This document shows, piece after piece, positions 40,101 through 55,100 of a stretch of DNA of 64,000 bases. Origin of the DNA: Pipra filicauda. Taxonomy: Eukaryota; Chordata; Aves; Passeriformes; Pipridae. Where the stretch lies: contig NW_024104096.1 of the NCBI RefSeq assembly GCF_003945595.2, positions 248,001 through 312,000 on the forward strand, written 5' to 3'. The position numbers and the translations under genes are program-made. Below the pieces are notes generated by a model. The model searched no databases. It was not told the origin of the DNA and was given only the letters and a program-made list of their open reading frames with translations. Position 1 is the stretch's first letter; each line of letters opens with the position of its first letter.

Positions 40101-43100
40101 CAATAGGTCTTTCCTATAAAGTCAAGGAAACCAAAGTAATGAACTTGGAAAGTTTTTCTCTGTCCCTCATTACTGGTTTCTCCTTGAATAAAAATGTTGA
40201 GGATTGAAAGTGTTGAGAATTGATATCAAGGTAAATAGCTAATAGCTTTATTGAATATCTCTACTGCATAGGTATCTATATAGTCTTGAATAAGCTCCCA
40301 AACTGCTGTGCCAGCATGCTTTGGGAGCATTTTGTAATTTACAACTTTTTTTTTTTTTTTCTCAAGGGCAATCTACTCTGCTGTTCCAAAGTCTAAAAGT
40401 CATGCATCTGGTGATAACTTTTAAGGCTCTCAGCTAGAGTATTTTGGTCTACTTTGCCAAGAGCTTTTCATGACTTTCTCCACTGCACTCATCACTGATA
40501 GATACCATTAACAGAAAATTTCAAGTTGTCATTAGATGTGAAGCAGAATGAACAGACTGTCCTTTCAAGTGGCAGTTTGTAAACAGAGATTAAGTTAACG
40601 GTATGTGTTGTCTACACCTATAAACATCCTCTCAGGACACAGGTGACTTCAAATAGACCTTGTCCTACCACAAGGGAAAACTCACTCTTTCATATATCTG
40701 TACTTTTTGATATATGTTCCTTTGATTTGCTTTTGAGATAAAATAAACATACTCTATTGATGTAAAACTAAGTTCATTTGCAGCCATTATGCTTTGGAAA
40801 ATACTTGACACCGCTGAAGATAACAAGAACAAAAGGCAAAAAAAATTACAATTTATGACAGAGACTTTAAAAGAGTATTTAGATAGAAAATATATTGTTT
40901 GTAAGTTGACTTTTAAAAGCAAGCTGCAAAAGTACTATTTTCGCATTAAATTGTATAATATTGTATTAGCTTGCCCTGTGTTTTTGATATCAGTTATGAA
41001 CACAGGAAGTCACTGGTAAGAGCTCATTACACTTTGGCAAAAGTTGTCAGCCTCTGTTTACAGGATTCAAAAATAAGTCACACTGAGGAATGTAAAATAC
41101 CATTGATTTTAAGCAGCAAAGCCCCCTCAAAGGTTGAAATAAGTGGTGTGTTCATACTGGGAAACTTAGACAGTGTTTTGATAGCCCTGTGACTGCAACC
41201 TGCCTTTTTGCATCTGCATGCAAGGAAAAACCCCTTTGTTTTCTGTGGTAACTACATTACCTGAGGACTAAGGCTAACACCTTGTATGTTTATATTACAA
41301 ATGTCTGAAAGCAAATATATAAAACCTGTGTCATAACCATATACAAATGGGCTTTCCTCTAATTTGGGAGTTACTGAGTTAAGTAGTTTTGTAGGTACAA
41401 AAGATTTATGTACAGCACCTGTTGCTAATATTACTTTTAGGCACATAAAAAATGGTCAGGTTTCTTTCAAGAAAAAGCCACTAAATATAGATTCACTTCT
41501 GAAATCAAGAAGTAAATGTTGCTGATTTCTTGGCAGTGCTGTGGGTACAATACTGCCAAATCACTTGCTGTACAGTGTGAGGCTGAACCAAGAGGCATGA
41601 AGGAGAAATAACAGTGCTAGTCACATGCAGCTATGGTAACAGAATTGTTTTTAAACTGGGACTTGAGCTACACTTAATTTAAACTTTCCTCAAATTTACA
41701 TGTTACAAATCACTCTACCTGGAAAGAAAGTGTGCTGAGTCTCTGTGACTAGATTTTAATTTCAGGTAACCAGGCAGGGTTGGATTTGGGGGTAAAAAAT
41801 ACTCCTTGCTTGTAGAAAACATACTAATTCTTATACATAAGCTTCACTCTTCCCACCCCTGCCAGAGAATTACTCAACCACTTTTTAAAAAGCTATATTG
41901 TTAAATAGTTCTCTTCAGTCTTAAGCTGAAAACCAACATACCTTGATTAAGATGAGATTAATATTACTTGGTGAGAAGCTAAGCTGTCATATAATAGTCT
42001 GGAGGATCCACAAAAAGTCAAAAAGATATTACAACTCAGCATGAGCTACTCTCTGATCTTCTAAATATCTGGACTGCATTTGCTTCTACAATTTCTGTGT
42101 TATCTATCCTTCTTTATGTTCACCTGTAAGTTTATATTAAAACCCCAATAAGTAGTATGGCTTCTAACACTGAGGATTTCATACTGTACAGAAATTAACC
42201 ACCTCAAGTGCAGGCGTTTGCACTTCAAAATCCTTCCTGCCACTGCAGTGCATTTCCAAGATAGGAAAGTCTGGACAGAACTATCAAGCATTTATCTACA
42301 TGCAAGCATGTAGATAAAGACATACACATGTGCAAAACTGTATTTTTTTAAAAAAATCCACATATGGCAATGTAGTAACGGCTATTAATAAGAGGAGTAA
42401 CAATGACAGAATTATAATAATTAACTATAGTGGAGTAGTGTCTGATGGCTTCTCAGACATACTTACACCAGGTGTGATATGAATATCTTTAACATCTAGT
42501 GCAGAATATCCTCACAAAACAGATCTTTATGCAAATTACAAAGTTGTCTCTGGAGAAAAATGTAATCATTCAATTCAGCTCCTAAAAACCGGCAAAACCA
42601 GTACAAACACTGTGTGTCAGTAAGCCATGGCTGGTGATGATCCCTGTATAAGATGATTTCCCTCTGCCCATGGGGCCGACCTTAAGTGGAAAGGGCAGAG
42701 GGAGAAGTTCCCTTTGCTGTAGGGCATGTGGGAGATCAGTGAATGAATTAGTAGAAGACTCCTTCTCCCAGCTCCCAGGTTTACCCGTTTGGTCATGCCA
42801 CACTTGATGGTGAAAGGAACTAATTGGCAAACTCATTTGTTGCACAAATCACCCTAATTTGTTGTGACTTCACCAGCAGCAGTGTTGACTGTGCAGTCTG
42901 GGGCACATCACACTCATTATCATATGCTCAGACTGTCACCTACTCTTGAGCAAAAGCAGAGAAGCAGGTGGTAGTGTTGAGGTGGCTCTGGTGCAGGAAC
43001 AGACCTCGTTCCTACTTTGGGAGACTGGGGGGGTCAGTGTAGAACCTGTATCCTGCAGCCCTCTGGTCATGCTGCTTTTGATTCTGGGAGCAAGGAGTAA

Positions 43101-46100
43101 GATGCATATCCCAAGGCCAGTGACTTCAGGGTCACAATGACTACTTACTACCCAGTGAGGTTTACGCTGGTTTATGGAAAAGCAGGAATAAACTCCTTGT
43201 AGCTCATGTGCAGAAGGAAAAAAAAACATCCCTCCATCGAGCTGCTGCAGTCCTTTGGTGAAATGCAAGCTCTGAGCTGGCCAAATGAAGTACAGGCTCT
43301 TCTGCTGAATCTGCCTGAAACGTTTTTCTTATATCCCAGCTGTTACAGCACCCAGTCAACGGAGCTGTGAGATGAGGAACATATGCCTGTAACACTTCAT
43401 TTCAACAGGCTCACTTAGTGTCTCTTCCTTTGATCTTGCACTGTATACTTCCTGTAACTGGAGTTAGTTACAGACTGAAACAAAGCCCAGAGTTACCACA
43501 GAGGGTTTTTTTCCTCTAAAAATTCCTTTTGTAACAGATTCTGTTACCAGTGCTTCAAATGAATCAGCTGGAACACCGTGTCACTGTGAAAATGCTGCCA
43601 CAGTTTAAGCTCTTTCTAAGTGTCTTTGTGGTCATCGCTGTTGTGCCATCATGATGACGCTGAACTCGCTGCAGTTTCTCAAACCTGGTAAATGCCCTTT
43701 TTGGCTAGAACCAGCCCAAGCTAAATACAATAAAAAACTGCACAGAATGTCTCTGGTTGAGTCAAACAGCCTTGCCACTAGATCTATATCCTTCTTTGTC
43801 CTTCATAATAAACAGTGAATTTTGAATCCTAAGCTTTGGCTTGTATATTTACTATTAATTGTTCAGATAGGGCTAAATGATTTCTTGAAATAGAAGTTCC
43901 CAAATGCTGCAGTAATGTTCTCTTTGCACAATGAATGGGCAGAGAATAATAAGTCTTGTTAAACATTGTGATCTTCTTCTAAAGAAATGGTTGAACTGTC
44001 ATAAATTGATTTTGGCTACAATGGAGACAAAATATGACTAAAATATGTCAGTGAACACAGAAGGCTACAGGAGTAAGCAGGCTCTGAAAACACTATTTTT
44101 TCCACAATCACTTGGTTTTTTTCCATTATCATCCTTGTAGCATAGCAATCAAATAAAAATAAAACACCAGCTTTGACCTACAATAACATTGTTTTCTAGC
44201 AGCACCAACTGGGTCTGTGTACACAGAGTATCTTTCACTGTTATGTCAAGTGCTGTATTTCCAACGATCCTTGTTAAAGGAGAATCAAGTTTTACATATA
44301 CATATGAGCAACACACAAGAATAAATCTTTGCTAGAATGCTGTAGTTTTTAAAAATTAAGTATGTAAATGTTGTACTGCATAAGCATGAGGTACATTTCA
44401 AACATATGGGGAGTAGGAATTGAACTATAATTCAGTTATTCTGGATTCTCATTCCTGTGCTCATTTCATTACAATGTGGGATTGCAGAGGGAGTCTCATC
44501 ATCTTCTGATATCGAAGCATCTTAAACTTCCCAATATGCATGTCAGATTGCAGGACTTTTATTATCCTTATATGTTCTTATAAGGTGACCGCTTGAGCTT
44601 TACAACATCATCAGTGATATTTTTGATAGAGTCAACAGAAAGAAGAAAGTCAGATCCATTACATTTCCCAAAATGCTAAACTTGTTGTTTGTTTGGTTTT
44701 TTGTAGAACTGAAGAACCTTAACTGAATCGTTGAGTTTCCCCGCATATACACTTAAGCAAAGAATATTTGAAGGAGAATTCCCTGGTGAACATGAAAAAA
44801 AAATTAAGATAATCATTTGAGAACTATGAAAGAAATTTCCTTATGTGGCCTCTGATTAACAAGACAAATCAAAGCAGAGTTATTTTTAAAATTTTGAGTA
44901 TCATATGTGTCTTCTTTGTGGAGCTGTTCTAACACTGCATGCTCACCATTCTCCTCTACATTCAACAGTTAATAAGATTTCCACAGGTGGGACTGTGCTA
45001 AGATTTTTTAGCTACGTTAGCTACCAAAATTGTGAACAGCAGCTAGAAGCTCTTTAAAAGTCTGATTTTTTTAGAAACAGCCCATTGAGGGCCTTTGTAC
45101 TGTTGGGACCGTTAAAGATATCGTATACAGTCTTACCTTGATTGAAAACAACTAAAATTTAGAAACAAATACATGACACAGAATCTGAATACATTCAATA
45201 AAAAGTTACAACACGATCTGTTCTAGGAGAAAAACCAAATGTCTAAAATTAAACCTGGGAGAAGTTCGCCTCTAAATTTTATTTTAGGGAGTGGTATTAA
45301 CAGGAAGATACATAGTAAAGAAAAAGACTCAGTAACAGGAATCAAAAGCATTTTTAATATGGTTGTTGAATAATAAAGTTAATGTATATATTGAAATGTG
45401 GTTGTAATCCAGAAATGCTTACCAGTCTGAATGATCAGGCTGAAGAATCTAGAAAAGGATGTCTTTCCAGAAATCATTCCCTCTGTGAAAAAGAGTTGGA
45501 GTGGAAGGGGAAATTTGAAAAAAGAACAAATGAAAAACAAATGTGTTAGGCATGTGGGTTGTTTACATGTCTAGCTACTAATTAGATTGCTTAAAAAAAG
45601 GTAATTTGTGAATTTTATGTCTAAAAGACTGCTACTTCTCTAATGTGTTGCAAATGTGTGTCAAGTCTACCCCAAAGTCTGTGTCAGACAGTTTTGGTTT
45701 AAGCATGCTTTGCTTGCTTCAGCCGAAATCTTATACAAGATATTAACAGAATATTATCTGAATATTCTGATATAGCAGAATCGACACTGATATTGACTTG
45801 CTGGTGATTGTCATTAGCTAGACTCAGTAGTATTATTACAGTGATTCCTTAGTTTTCATCCAAGAGGAGCTGACATCCTTTGCTTGGCTGAAGGATTGCA
45901 GCCTCACCTCAGGATGAGTCCAGAGGAGGCAGTTTATCAGGATTTCTGTTTCTGGTTGTTTGAAAACTGTCATTTCTGCTGTCTGCCCTCCCCATAAAGG
46001 CTGGTGCTCTGCAGATCTATTTGGTGAAAAAACGTCAATGGCTGGAGATCTGCAAAGGGAACCAAAAGTCTTATTCAACATTGTAGTTGATTGGGAAACA

Positions 46101-49100
46101 AATCATTCTCACACAGAACAGAGAAGACTTCTTAAAAAAATGCTAATATGTCTTCCAACTGTGGTCTATCATGTTAATGGACCTGCCCTCCATGATAGCC
46201 TCAAAAGTCTTCAGGACTGGGCAGAATGAGAAAATCACAAAGCATGGAAACACCATAAGCTGGGAAGAGAGAAGTACAAGAGTCAGGAGAAGGCATGACA
46301 TCTCACATAAGTACCATTAGGGTCTCCTTATAGTCTGATGTTGGAGGACAAGACAAATAGAAGTTCTTTTTCCTTTCCCAGTGGAGGAAAAAGAGAGGGA
46401 AGACCTTGAGAAAGCCCAGGCTAATTTGGTAGTCCCATGGTTACAGAAAGCTTGTGATTTTGAAAATATTTTTCAAAAATAATTATGTTGAGGTAAAGCA
46501 GCTTTTAGAAAAATGCTGCTCAACAGTTAAATATTTCTGTCATCTTCAAACTACTAGGCCTGAAATTCTGCCAACAATACCCTTTTGCAGCTGTTTATAT
46601 TGGTTTCATTCCCTTCCTGTTATCCATTTATTTGTTCTGTGATCGTTAGCATTTTGTGCTAGTTCTAATTTCCTTTCCCTATCTAATCTATGTAGCTGAC
46701 TCAGTTCAACTGTCAGATTCCTCTTTTTTCATAACTTTTCCTTTTTTGTTTTAATCTCAAAGTTCACATATTGTTTTAACTCCTCTTATACTTATGAAAA
46801 GTCATGTATCTCTTTCTTAAATGGTGACAGTATATGCTATATTTGCTAGCAAAACAAGGCAGAATTTTTACTTTCCTATGAAAACTTGAAGAGTTTTAGG
46901 TATTACTATTCCTACCAGCAGTAATGGGAACTGTGTAGGTCAATCTGTTTTACCTATAGATCTAGAACTTTCAGTGTCTTGTAGATTTTAGTAATAGAAA
47001 GTAGAGTAGCCTATCTCAATTTTACATTAAATTCTAGGGTCAAAATAGTTGACATTTAAAACTCATCAATGTGTACCTAAAGATGTTCTCACATTCTTTC
47101 TCCACTCTTACTCTTGCAAAACTGGAACAGAGTTCAGTAAGAGTTCAGCCTAAAATGAGTTGCATGAATCTGGTTAAAGAGTCTAGGATTTGTCAATGTA
47201 TTTTTAATGTACTTGAATATTTTGGAAAATTCCATTGTTTCATTCTGACTCCATAATCAATGCCTTGGTTTTCTCAGACAAAAAGGAGCAGTGCACAGAG
47301 GGGTTAATTATGCAGAAGTGACATAAGTGCTCATATCTGTGGTTACCATCCCACAGTCCATCTTGACCAACATCTTTAGCTCCATTCACCAAGAGCATGA
47401 GCCAGAACTCACAGGAGTCAATGGTAATGACCCAACCCAGTGAAGTGAGGTCTGGGGCTATCACCCAAGGATCTGAACTGAATTGTAGTTTGAAAGACCA
47501 TGAGAACACTCAGCAAAACTGAAGGTTTTGGTGATAGAAGTGCTTTGGTAACAGAACAGAGTGAGCCCTTTGTTTTCCAGGCACAGCCATTTGTAAAAGT
47601 GAAGACTTGATGGTACAACAGGCTTTAGCAATTAAAAGGGAGGAATATCAGTGCATGACCCTTCAATGAAACTGGTTCAATTTCTAATTGAGTATTGCAG
47701 CATCTCAAAGAGGTGTGGTGAACTTACTCACCCCTGCACTTCATTATAAATGGATATATGAAGTTTAAATGTCCATGCTCTTTGTTTATCTAGAAAGGCA
47801 AACTTTACAGATGTCTATCTGAGACTGAAATCTTAGCATGGTATATAACTTAAAAGTTCTTCATCAGTGGCAAAAAATTTTCTATTCCAGATATGCCAGG
47901 AGTCGTGATGTGTAACAGAACTCCTTTAGTGATGGTATTAATGTCCTCAAGTGAGTTTTAAATCCCAAAACAGGGTTTTTTTCATTAAATCAGTGAATCC
48001 CTCTAAAACTTTCTGTTTCTAGAGAGATTAGGCTCCTGTGTATGCCAAAAGGAACAGAAGATGGTAGATGAAGGCACTGAGTAGGACAGAAGTAAGGAAA
48101 ATGACTGAAAGTCTGTCTAGGACTGTGGTTTCGCAACCCTGGAAGTTGCTACAGTAAAAAAGGTTGTCTGGAAAGTTAGTTGAGAGCAGGACCCTGAGAG
48201 AAAACTCAAGGATGCATCTTGCTGGGCACAGAGCTGACTGCAGTATAAATATGGGAGCTCTGTGTCAGGAAAGTACCCTTTGATGCTCATGACAAGTGTG
48301 GAAAGAACACAAACAGACATATTTTGTAAATAAACAGGATTACACTAAATATTATACCTGACTCAGAGCATGCACTTCTAATGGTTTATTTTAATGACTT
48401 ATTTAGGTGGTAATTTCCTGCATTAGTCTGTGTTTACTTTGCAGTTAGTGAGTCAGACCAGCAAAATGAAATGCATGATCTTGAGGCTCTCTCAGCTGAG
48501 AGTGATCCAAAAGCCATGTTTTGCTGCTTTCTGGAGGGAGTAAGCATGACTTCAGTGATCATCTCATCTCTTTGAAAAACCTGGTTAAATTGCTTGCGAA
48601 GAAAGTGAAACGTGGCTTTAGGATCTAGGCTTGGGTGAGCTCTTACCAAAATGATTGCTCACAGTTCATCTCACAATAAAATATTCAGGAGCTGGTATCA
48701 TTGCCGCAAATGCTGGAGAGCAGCTAGGTCAAGAGTGTGATAGGCATCTTATGTCAGCTTACTGGTGATATTGTGTATGATGTTCTGTACTGTCTTCTCA
48801 CTGCTTGTGGGAGACCATGAGAACATATGGTTTCTCTAGAGCAGCCTATGTGATGAAGTACCAATACATAATCTTGGAGAGATGTACTGCCTTGGTTTAC
48901 CTTGACTCTGAGTACCCAGACTGACTCATCTCTGCCTGACCAAGACACCTTACACTCTGACAATCAGGGTCCCTGACAGTTTGGGGGTTTTTTGCCTTTT
49001 CTGTGTTTTTAACTTGTTTTTCTTGAAGAGGGTGGAGTGGTGTGGCTTATGACACAGCAGACTTGCAGGAGCAGGAATACCTGCTCTTGAGTAGCTGAAG

Positions 49101-52100
49101 AAGGCTGAAATTCTTTGCAAGAACTGAAATGCTGTATGCCAATAATATCCCACACGTGCCAGCAATCTTCTTAAAATGGGAAGTCTTGACAGAGCACTTG
49201 TTTCAATAAAATCTCCCCAGAATCTAGAAGACAGTGAAGGAGTGCCTCAAGACACAAGCCATTTATTGAACATATAGGTGTTGTTATGCTTCAGTGGCAA
49301 AATATGTTTATAAGTAGTTTCAAAAGATTTAGTGAGCCCTCTGACTAATAGTGAAAATATCCAAATGCTCTGGTCAGAGCAGGATTTTGTATTTGTGAGT
49401 ACCTCTGTGCTGGACCATGATCAAGATCCATAGTGGATGTTACATCTTCTACCCTATGTTACACACACAACAGTCTCTTCCCTTTAAGGTGAACCACAAG
49501 TCAAAGTAAATCTGTTGAATAATTATGACATCTTTTCTAATGCATGTTTTTTTTCATATTCAAAATTGAGCTTATATCTTCAAATATTTGTAAAGCTCTG
49601 AGAAGACTATTGTCATGGGTCTTGACTATACGCTGTTAAGTCATGGACTATTTCACCATCCTTTTGTGATTAACTGTTCCAGGGCCACCAAAATCTGGAT
49701 CATCTTCTCCTCTGAATAGTCAAGATATCTCAGACGTTTTTGAATATGTGTTTCTCAAATGGAATAATGAACATGGTGCCCGAAGATGTGGTGCTTCCCT
49801 AAACACAGCTAGGCATTACTTTGTTCTCTGACTGCTTGACACTTAGCATGGAGAAATGTTTTTTTCTAAAGGCTTGTGGAACTCCAGGAGTTTGACACAA
49901 TGGAAATGTGTCCACGGGTCTTCATCCTACTAGCCAGGAATATTTCATTGACAGGTTTATCACCTGAATCAGTAACTCATAAGTGAAACTTGTTTTTGGA
50001 TTTTTTCATTAGATGAAGTAGATTTAAGGCACAGTGAATACAAAAGTCCGAGCACCATTCTTCAGCCTAATTAAATAGGATTCCTTCTCTTTTCTTAGTC
50101 TGTTGAACAGTCGTGGGAATGCTTGAACTGAGTTAATTTGGTCTCATCCAAGACTTGAAACTGATTTATTTCTTTACTTGCCTTACAGATTAACATTGGG
50201 CTTCAAAGTAATTTCCTTCTCACGTGTATTTATGGTATGCACAAGGTCCAGCTCTTTCTGCATTTTAATGGTCTGAAAGAACTTTTTCAGGGAAGCAAGG
50301 AAAAGGGAGAGAGCTTGAGATGAGCCAGGACAGACCTGTGCGTAGTTCTAAAAACAGGTGTGCTGTTGATCCTTGTGTGAAATCCAAGGTGGCAGAGGTT
50401 TCTCAGAACACAGCATTTACAGTCCACACGCTCTGACACTGAGTTTGTATCAACAAGTAGTTCATGTACAGGAGACTTGCTTCTTTTGAGCAGCACTCAC
50501 GCAGGTGCTGACCTTTCTTATGACAGCTGTGATATATGGTGCTATTAGGAGCACATTAATCACATAGATGCCTCAGGATGGACAGAGACACTTGAGGCTC
50601 AGGCCACACAGGTTTCTGCAAGATCTTGTCGATCTCTCACTGTTTTAGCTTTCAGGACCCTTTGCAATGCCATCATTGCTGGCGTGCATTGCTTTTGTAC
50701 AGATAATGTGCTGCACTGGGTATTTGCCTGCTCTTGATAATGCAGAGAGAAGTGTCGAAGCTTCTGAAAAGGCAGAAAAAAACCTTTCCATGATCCAAAA
50801 TTATTGAAAGTCATACTCCAGGGGTCATTGGTGTCACTTATTTATCAGGCACACTTTGCCTTCTGAGGGTAACATGCTGCAGAGACTGGTTAAGATTGGA
50901 CCAAGCAAATAAACACATGGAGAGGGGAAATGTTGAATATAAGTTTCTGATGTGCAAAGAGAAATGTATGATTGCTGAGCAGTGATGTAGTTATTTACTT
51001 ACTTGTGTAACTTATTTCTGATGAATCTTTAATTTGCTGTATGTAGCAGCATTCCATATAGATGTGGTGGACAACATGTGAATACAGAGTATGGAGAAAA
51101 AACTATCTAAACAACTTAAAATTTGAGTAATTTATGTGCAAAATCCAAGAAGTAGGAAGAGGTAGGTCTATGTAGCTTTCCCTAGCATGCAATGTCATAT
51201 GAATACTATGAAACAATAAATGAAATGTGGCATGAAAATTTCTGGTCACATAAAAATATGTAGGGTATTTTTCAATCAAGAACAGAAGATGAAATTCATT
51301 GGTTTTGCATTTTACCTGTAGAGAGACAAAACTAGGCTGACAAAACAAGCAGTAACTACTGCAGACCTTTCCATTTCTTAACAAAACATGAGTATTTCTA
51401 TTTTTTATGATAAAAATACTAATAAATCATTAATAGTTTTGGTAATAATGATCTAATTTATCCTTTTAAGACAACACATTTAAATGTAAACAATAGTGCA
51501 ATTCACCAGTTATGAAGTTCTTGTTTTCTGTTCTTATGGAATTTATTTAACAGACATCACTAGAACTATCCATTACTTATAATCTTTTAAAGTTAAATGA
51601 CTATGGATATGAAAATTGTTAAAAATTGAAATATAGAAAATGTCTCATTTTCCTGTTGATGAATCTGACCTGTGAGTTCAAATCCACAAGTGAAAATGAT
51701 TTGGCTGGTCTAAGCCAAAGACTATTTGCCTACTAAATAGTTTGAAGAATTAATTCTTCACAGCCAGGAAAGGGATGTATTGGGAAAAAAAAATGTATTC
51801 CAAAGTCAAGACTGTGAAATATACTAATTGTGAGGAGAAAAGTTGTTTTAAAATTAACTAATTGGAACCTTTGCCTAAAATTCCACACAAAATGAATTAA
51901 AATTGAACCAAATAAAGTGAGGCATTTTATCTGTATATTTCCATGTCTTTGTGTATCTCATTGCTTATGTGGGCAGTATGAGTCAGTAGAAAATTGGGTT
52001 TGAAAAAGCCAAACATTTCATATTTCTGATGTGGTCAGAGATGAGATTTTTCAAAGAGAAAAGACTTTCTGCTTTGCTCTTCTAAGAATTGATGGTGGAA

Positions 52101-55100
52101 TTCAAGAGAAAAAAAAGTGAAATAATCTTTGGAAGATTGCTTTTAAAACCTAGTTTTAGCAGAGTGTTGTGAGGACCATTCTATAATAAAGTATATTTGG
52201 CTGAATTTCAAAGCAGAATTTCAAGACAAATTTAACCTGTAGTCTTCCAATAACTCTTTTCAAAATATGTTAGAGAAGTTAATTTAAAAAAAAGACTGAA
52301 TTCTTATCCCTTCCATGGACCTGGTGAGAGGATATGTTCATTTTTTTAAAACAAATATGTCTGTGCAAGCAGTTTTGTAACTTTGGAGAGTGTCAGACCA
52401 CAGGAGGAAAAGGAAGCATAGGAGGCTCTAAGCACTGCACCTAAGAATAAAGAAACAGACAACTGTAGAAAAATAAAAATTACTCTAACAAGAAAGTGTT
52501 GAAAAATATAAGGCAAAGTACAGCTTAAGAGTTCTTGCCAGGAAACTATTTATCAGGGGACTACTAAAGAGGGATAACTTCTGGGAGCTTGACAATGGGC
52601 CCTGATGATATGCCAAAACAGGTGCCTTAACATTAGGACAGAAGATGAAAACTCAGAAATTTCAACAATTATCATCAATGGAAGCTTAAGATCAAGACTC
52701 TGCTCCTAAGAGAGGGAGTTATCCTTCTTTCCCCTGGCAGAAGGATACAGGAAGAAGAGAAGGATACAGCATGTATATTTAAATCAATGTGAAAACAGAT
52801 CAGAGCAGCATTAAGCCTTGAACCACTGTCTTTGAAAGAGTTGTCAGTGATAAAAAAAAGTATGCTCACCTCTTCAAATGCAATAAAATATCTTTTTTTT
52901 TTTTTTTTTTTTTATTACAATAGTGAGCTCCTGAATTTGTAACCTAGAGGGTGACTTTGGGACTATGGCTCAAAAACTTTGGCTGTGCCTGGCTTGCCAG
53001 GTGATTACTTTCTGTGGCTTGGTCTGGCTTTCCATCCCAAATCAGCACACCACAGCTTCCTTCTGCTCTGTATATCCAAGTTCCCTACAAAAAACGAATG
53101 TGTGTATATGAGCGCTGCGAGGAGCAGGGTGCATGCCTGAATCCCACCATCATGTGAGCTGACAAATGGCCATGTGCTACCAGACCTGGGAGGCACTCGT
53201 GCCTCCCCTTGTGTAGACTTATCTCTTGTCTCGGGTCTGAGTCATGATATTTTCCTACTTTGCCAGTGTGCTAGGATATATCCACAAACACTTTTAAGTC
53301 TTACACACACTACAGAAATAGGTCTTAAAAATAGACAAAAGGCAGATTTATAAGCTACTCATCAAGGAAAATGTCAAATAGTTTTCAACTTCTTGAAATT
53401 GTCTTACTCATCCTTGTACAATAAGAATTTTTATTGGTACTGATTGAGAAAAGTCCGAGCCAGAAGTGATTTTTTCAGATTTGTTTGACCATGGAATGGA
53501 TTATAATACCTTTGAATAATTGGATATCCACTTCATATTCAGTATACTGAAATGAAGTAATTCAAATGATGAGATAAGTGGTCCAGGACAAATTCATCGT
53601 AGATCTTTCCTCACAGATCCCTCTATGCTCCTTCCACTCCCACACTGTCAAGGGAATCTGTCTATTTGCTTGGAAATAGTATATTACAGTTCTTTTAATG
53701 AGTAAGATTACAGATTTTGATTAATTCAGCAGCCCCTGTGCTTCCCTCTTTCTAACAAGGTAGGTGACTGTCTGCTATAATCATCATCACAAATTTAGAG
53801 TAATGGTGACATATATCTTTGGTCTCTACCAAAATGCAGCATGTTTTGATATCAAGACTCCTTAATTAAAAGGATATTCAGTGACAAGCAAACTAACAGC
53901 ACTTCACATTAAGCTGAATTATAATACTCAAACACTTTATTTTATTTCTGCCCGTTCCAGTAACTCTGTAATTGCATCCACATTCTGACACACTTCTGCT
54001 TATATCACAAATGCATTGTGACATCTAAGTCTGCAACAGAACCCTCATTCTGCTAAGTTGGAAACAAAAGGATAGTACATGAAGAAATATTGGCTGTAAA
54101 TGCTAAGAAAATACTGCTGAGTAAAGCATCACTGTGCGAGAACACACATGCATCTGGAAAACACCACTCAAACAACCAGCCTGCAAGACAGGGTCTGAAC
54201 ACATGAGAATGCTGATGGTTCTTAACCAACTTCACACCTCCATATAAAAATTTACCACCTCCTCCCCATCCTGCAGTCCTTTGCCCTAAGTCAAACCCCT
54301 TGCCTTCTGACTTGCCTGTTCTTTTCCTCCTGCATCACACCCGCTCAGCCTCTATGTTTCCTCTGGCTGCCACAACGGGTGATTCCCCAAATCTGGTTGC
54401 TAGTGCTGTCATTTCTGCCTTTCAGAGGGAATATGGTAGTACTGGTGTTTTGCCTTGGCAGGGGGGATTGCCTGCAGTATGCCAAGCTCCTGTGCAGCTT
54501 ACCAGCTGTAAGATCATAGGGGAACAATTCTCTCAAATATTTCTATGAAAGACGCCTGGATATCAGGAAAGAAGTCCCCAGTCTTCCTCACAGCATTTGC
54601 AGCTGGCTGCTGTTTTCTATCTTTTTTCACTTTATTTTTGACTCTTCTCCTGAAATGACTTTGCTTCTTTTAAACAACAGCAGTTGTTGGATAGTTCATG
54701 ACGGCATTAGGAGCTCAAGAGGAAACTGGGAGAGAAAGACTGGAGGGGGTGCTGGGCAGAAGAAGAAACACTGATAGCAAGGCCATAGAAAATTACTGGT
54801 AAGCAGTGTCTGGCTTTGACCTCCTAATCAGGTGTACAGAGAACTTTTTCTTAGAGAAATGAATGATAGCTACTTACCAAAACTCTGTCAGTTTTCTGTT
54901 ATGTTGGATATAAAAGCCCTGCTGCAAAGAAAGACCACTTATTTTTACTTGTGACAGTCCAATGCAGAAATGGCAGCTAGCAAGAACACCTTTTTAGTTT
55001 TTACTGCTAGCTGGATCAGCCTCATAAATGCCTAAACTCATATATAAAAATGTTAATGTTTTCCAATTGCTACTCTGAATTTATATTTATTGCAATACAA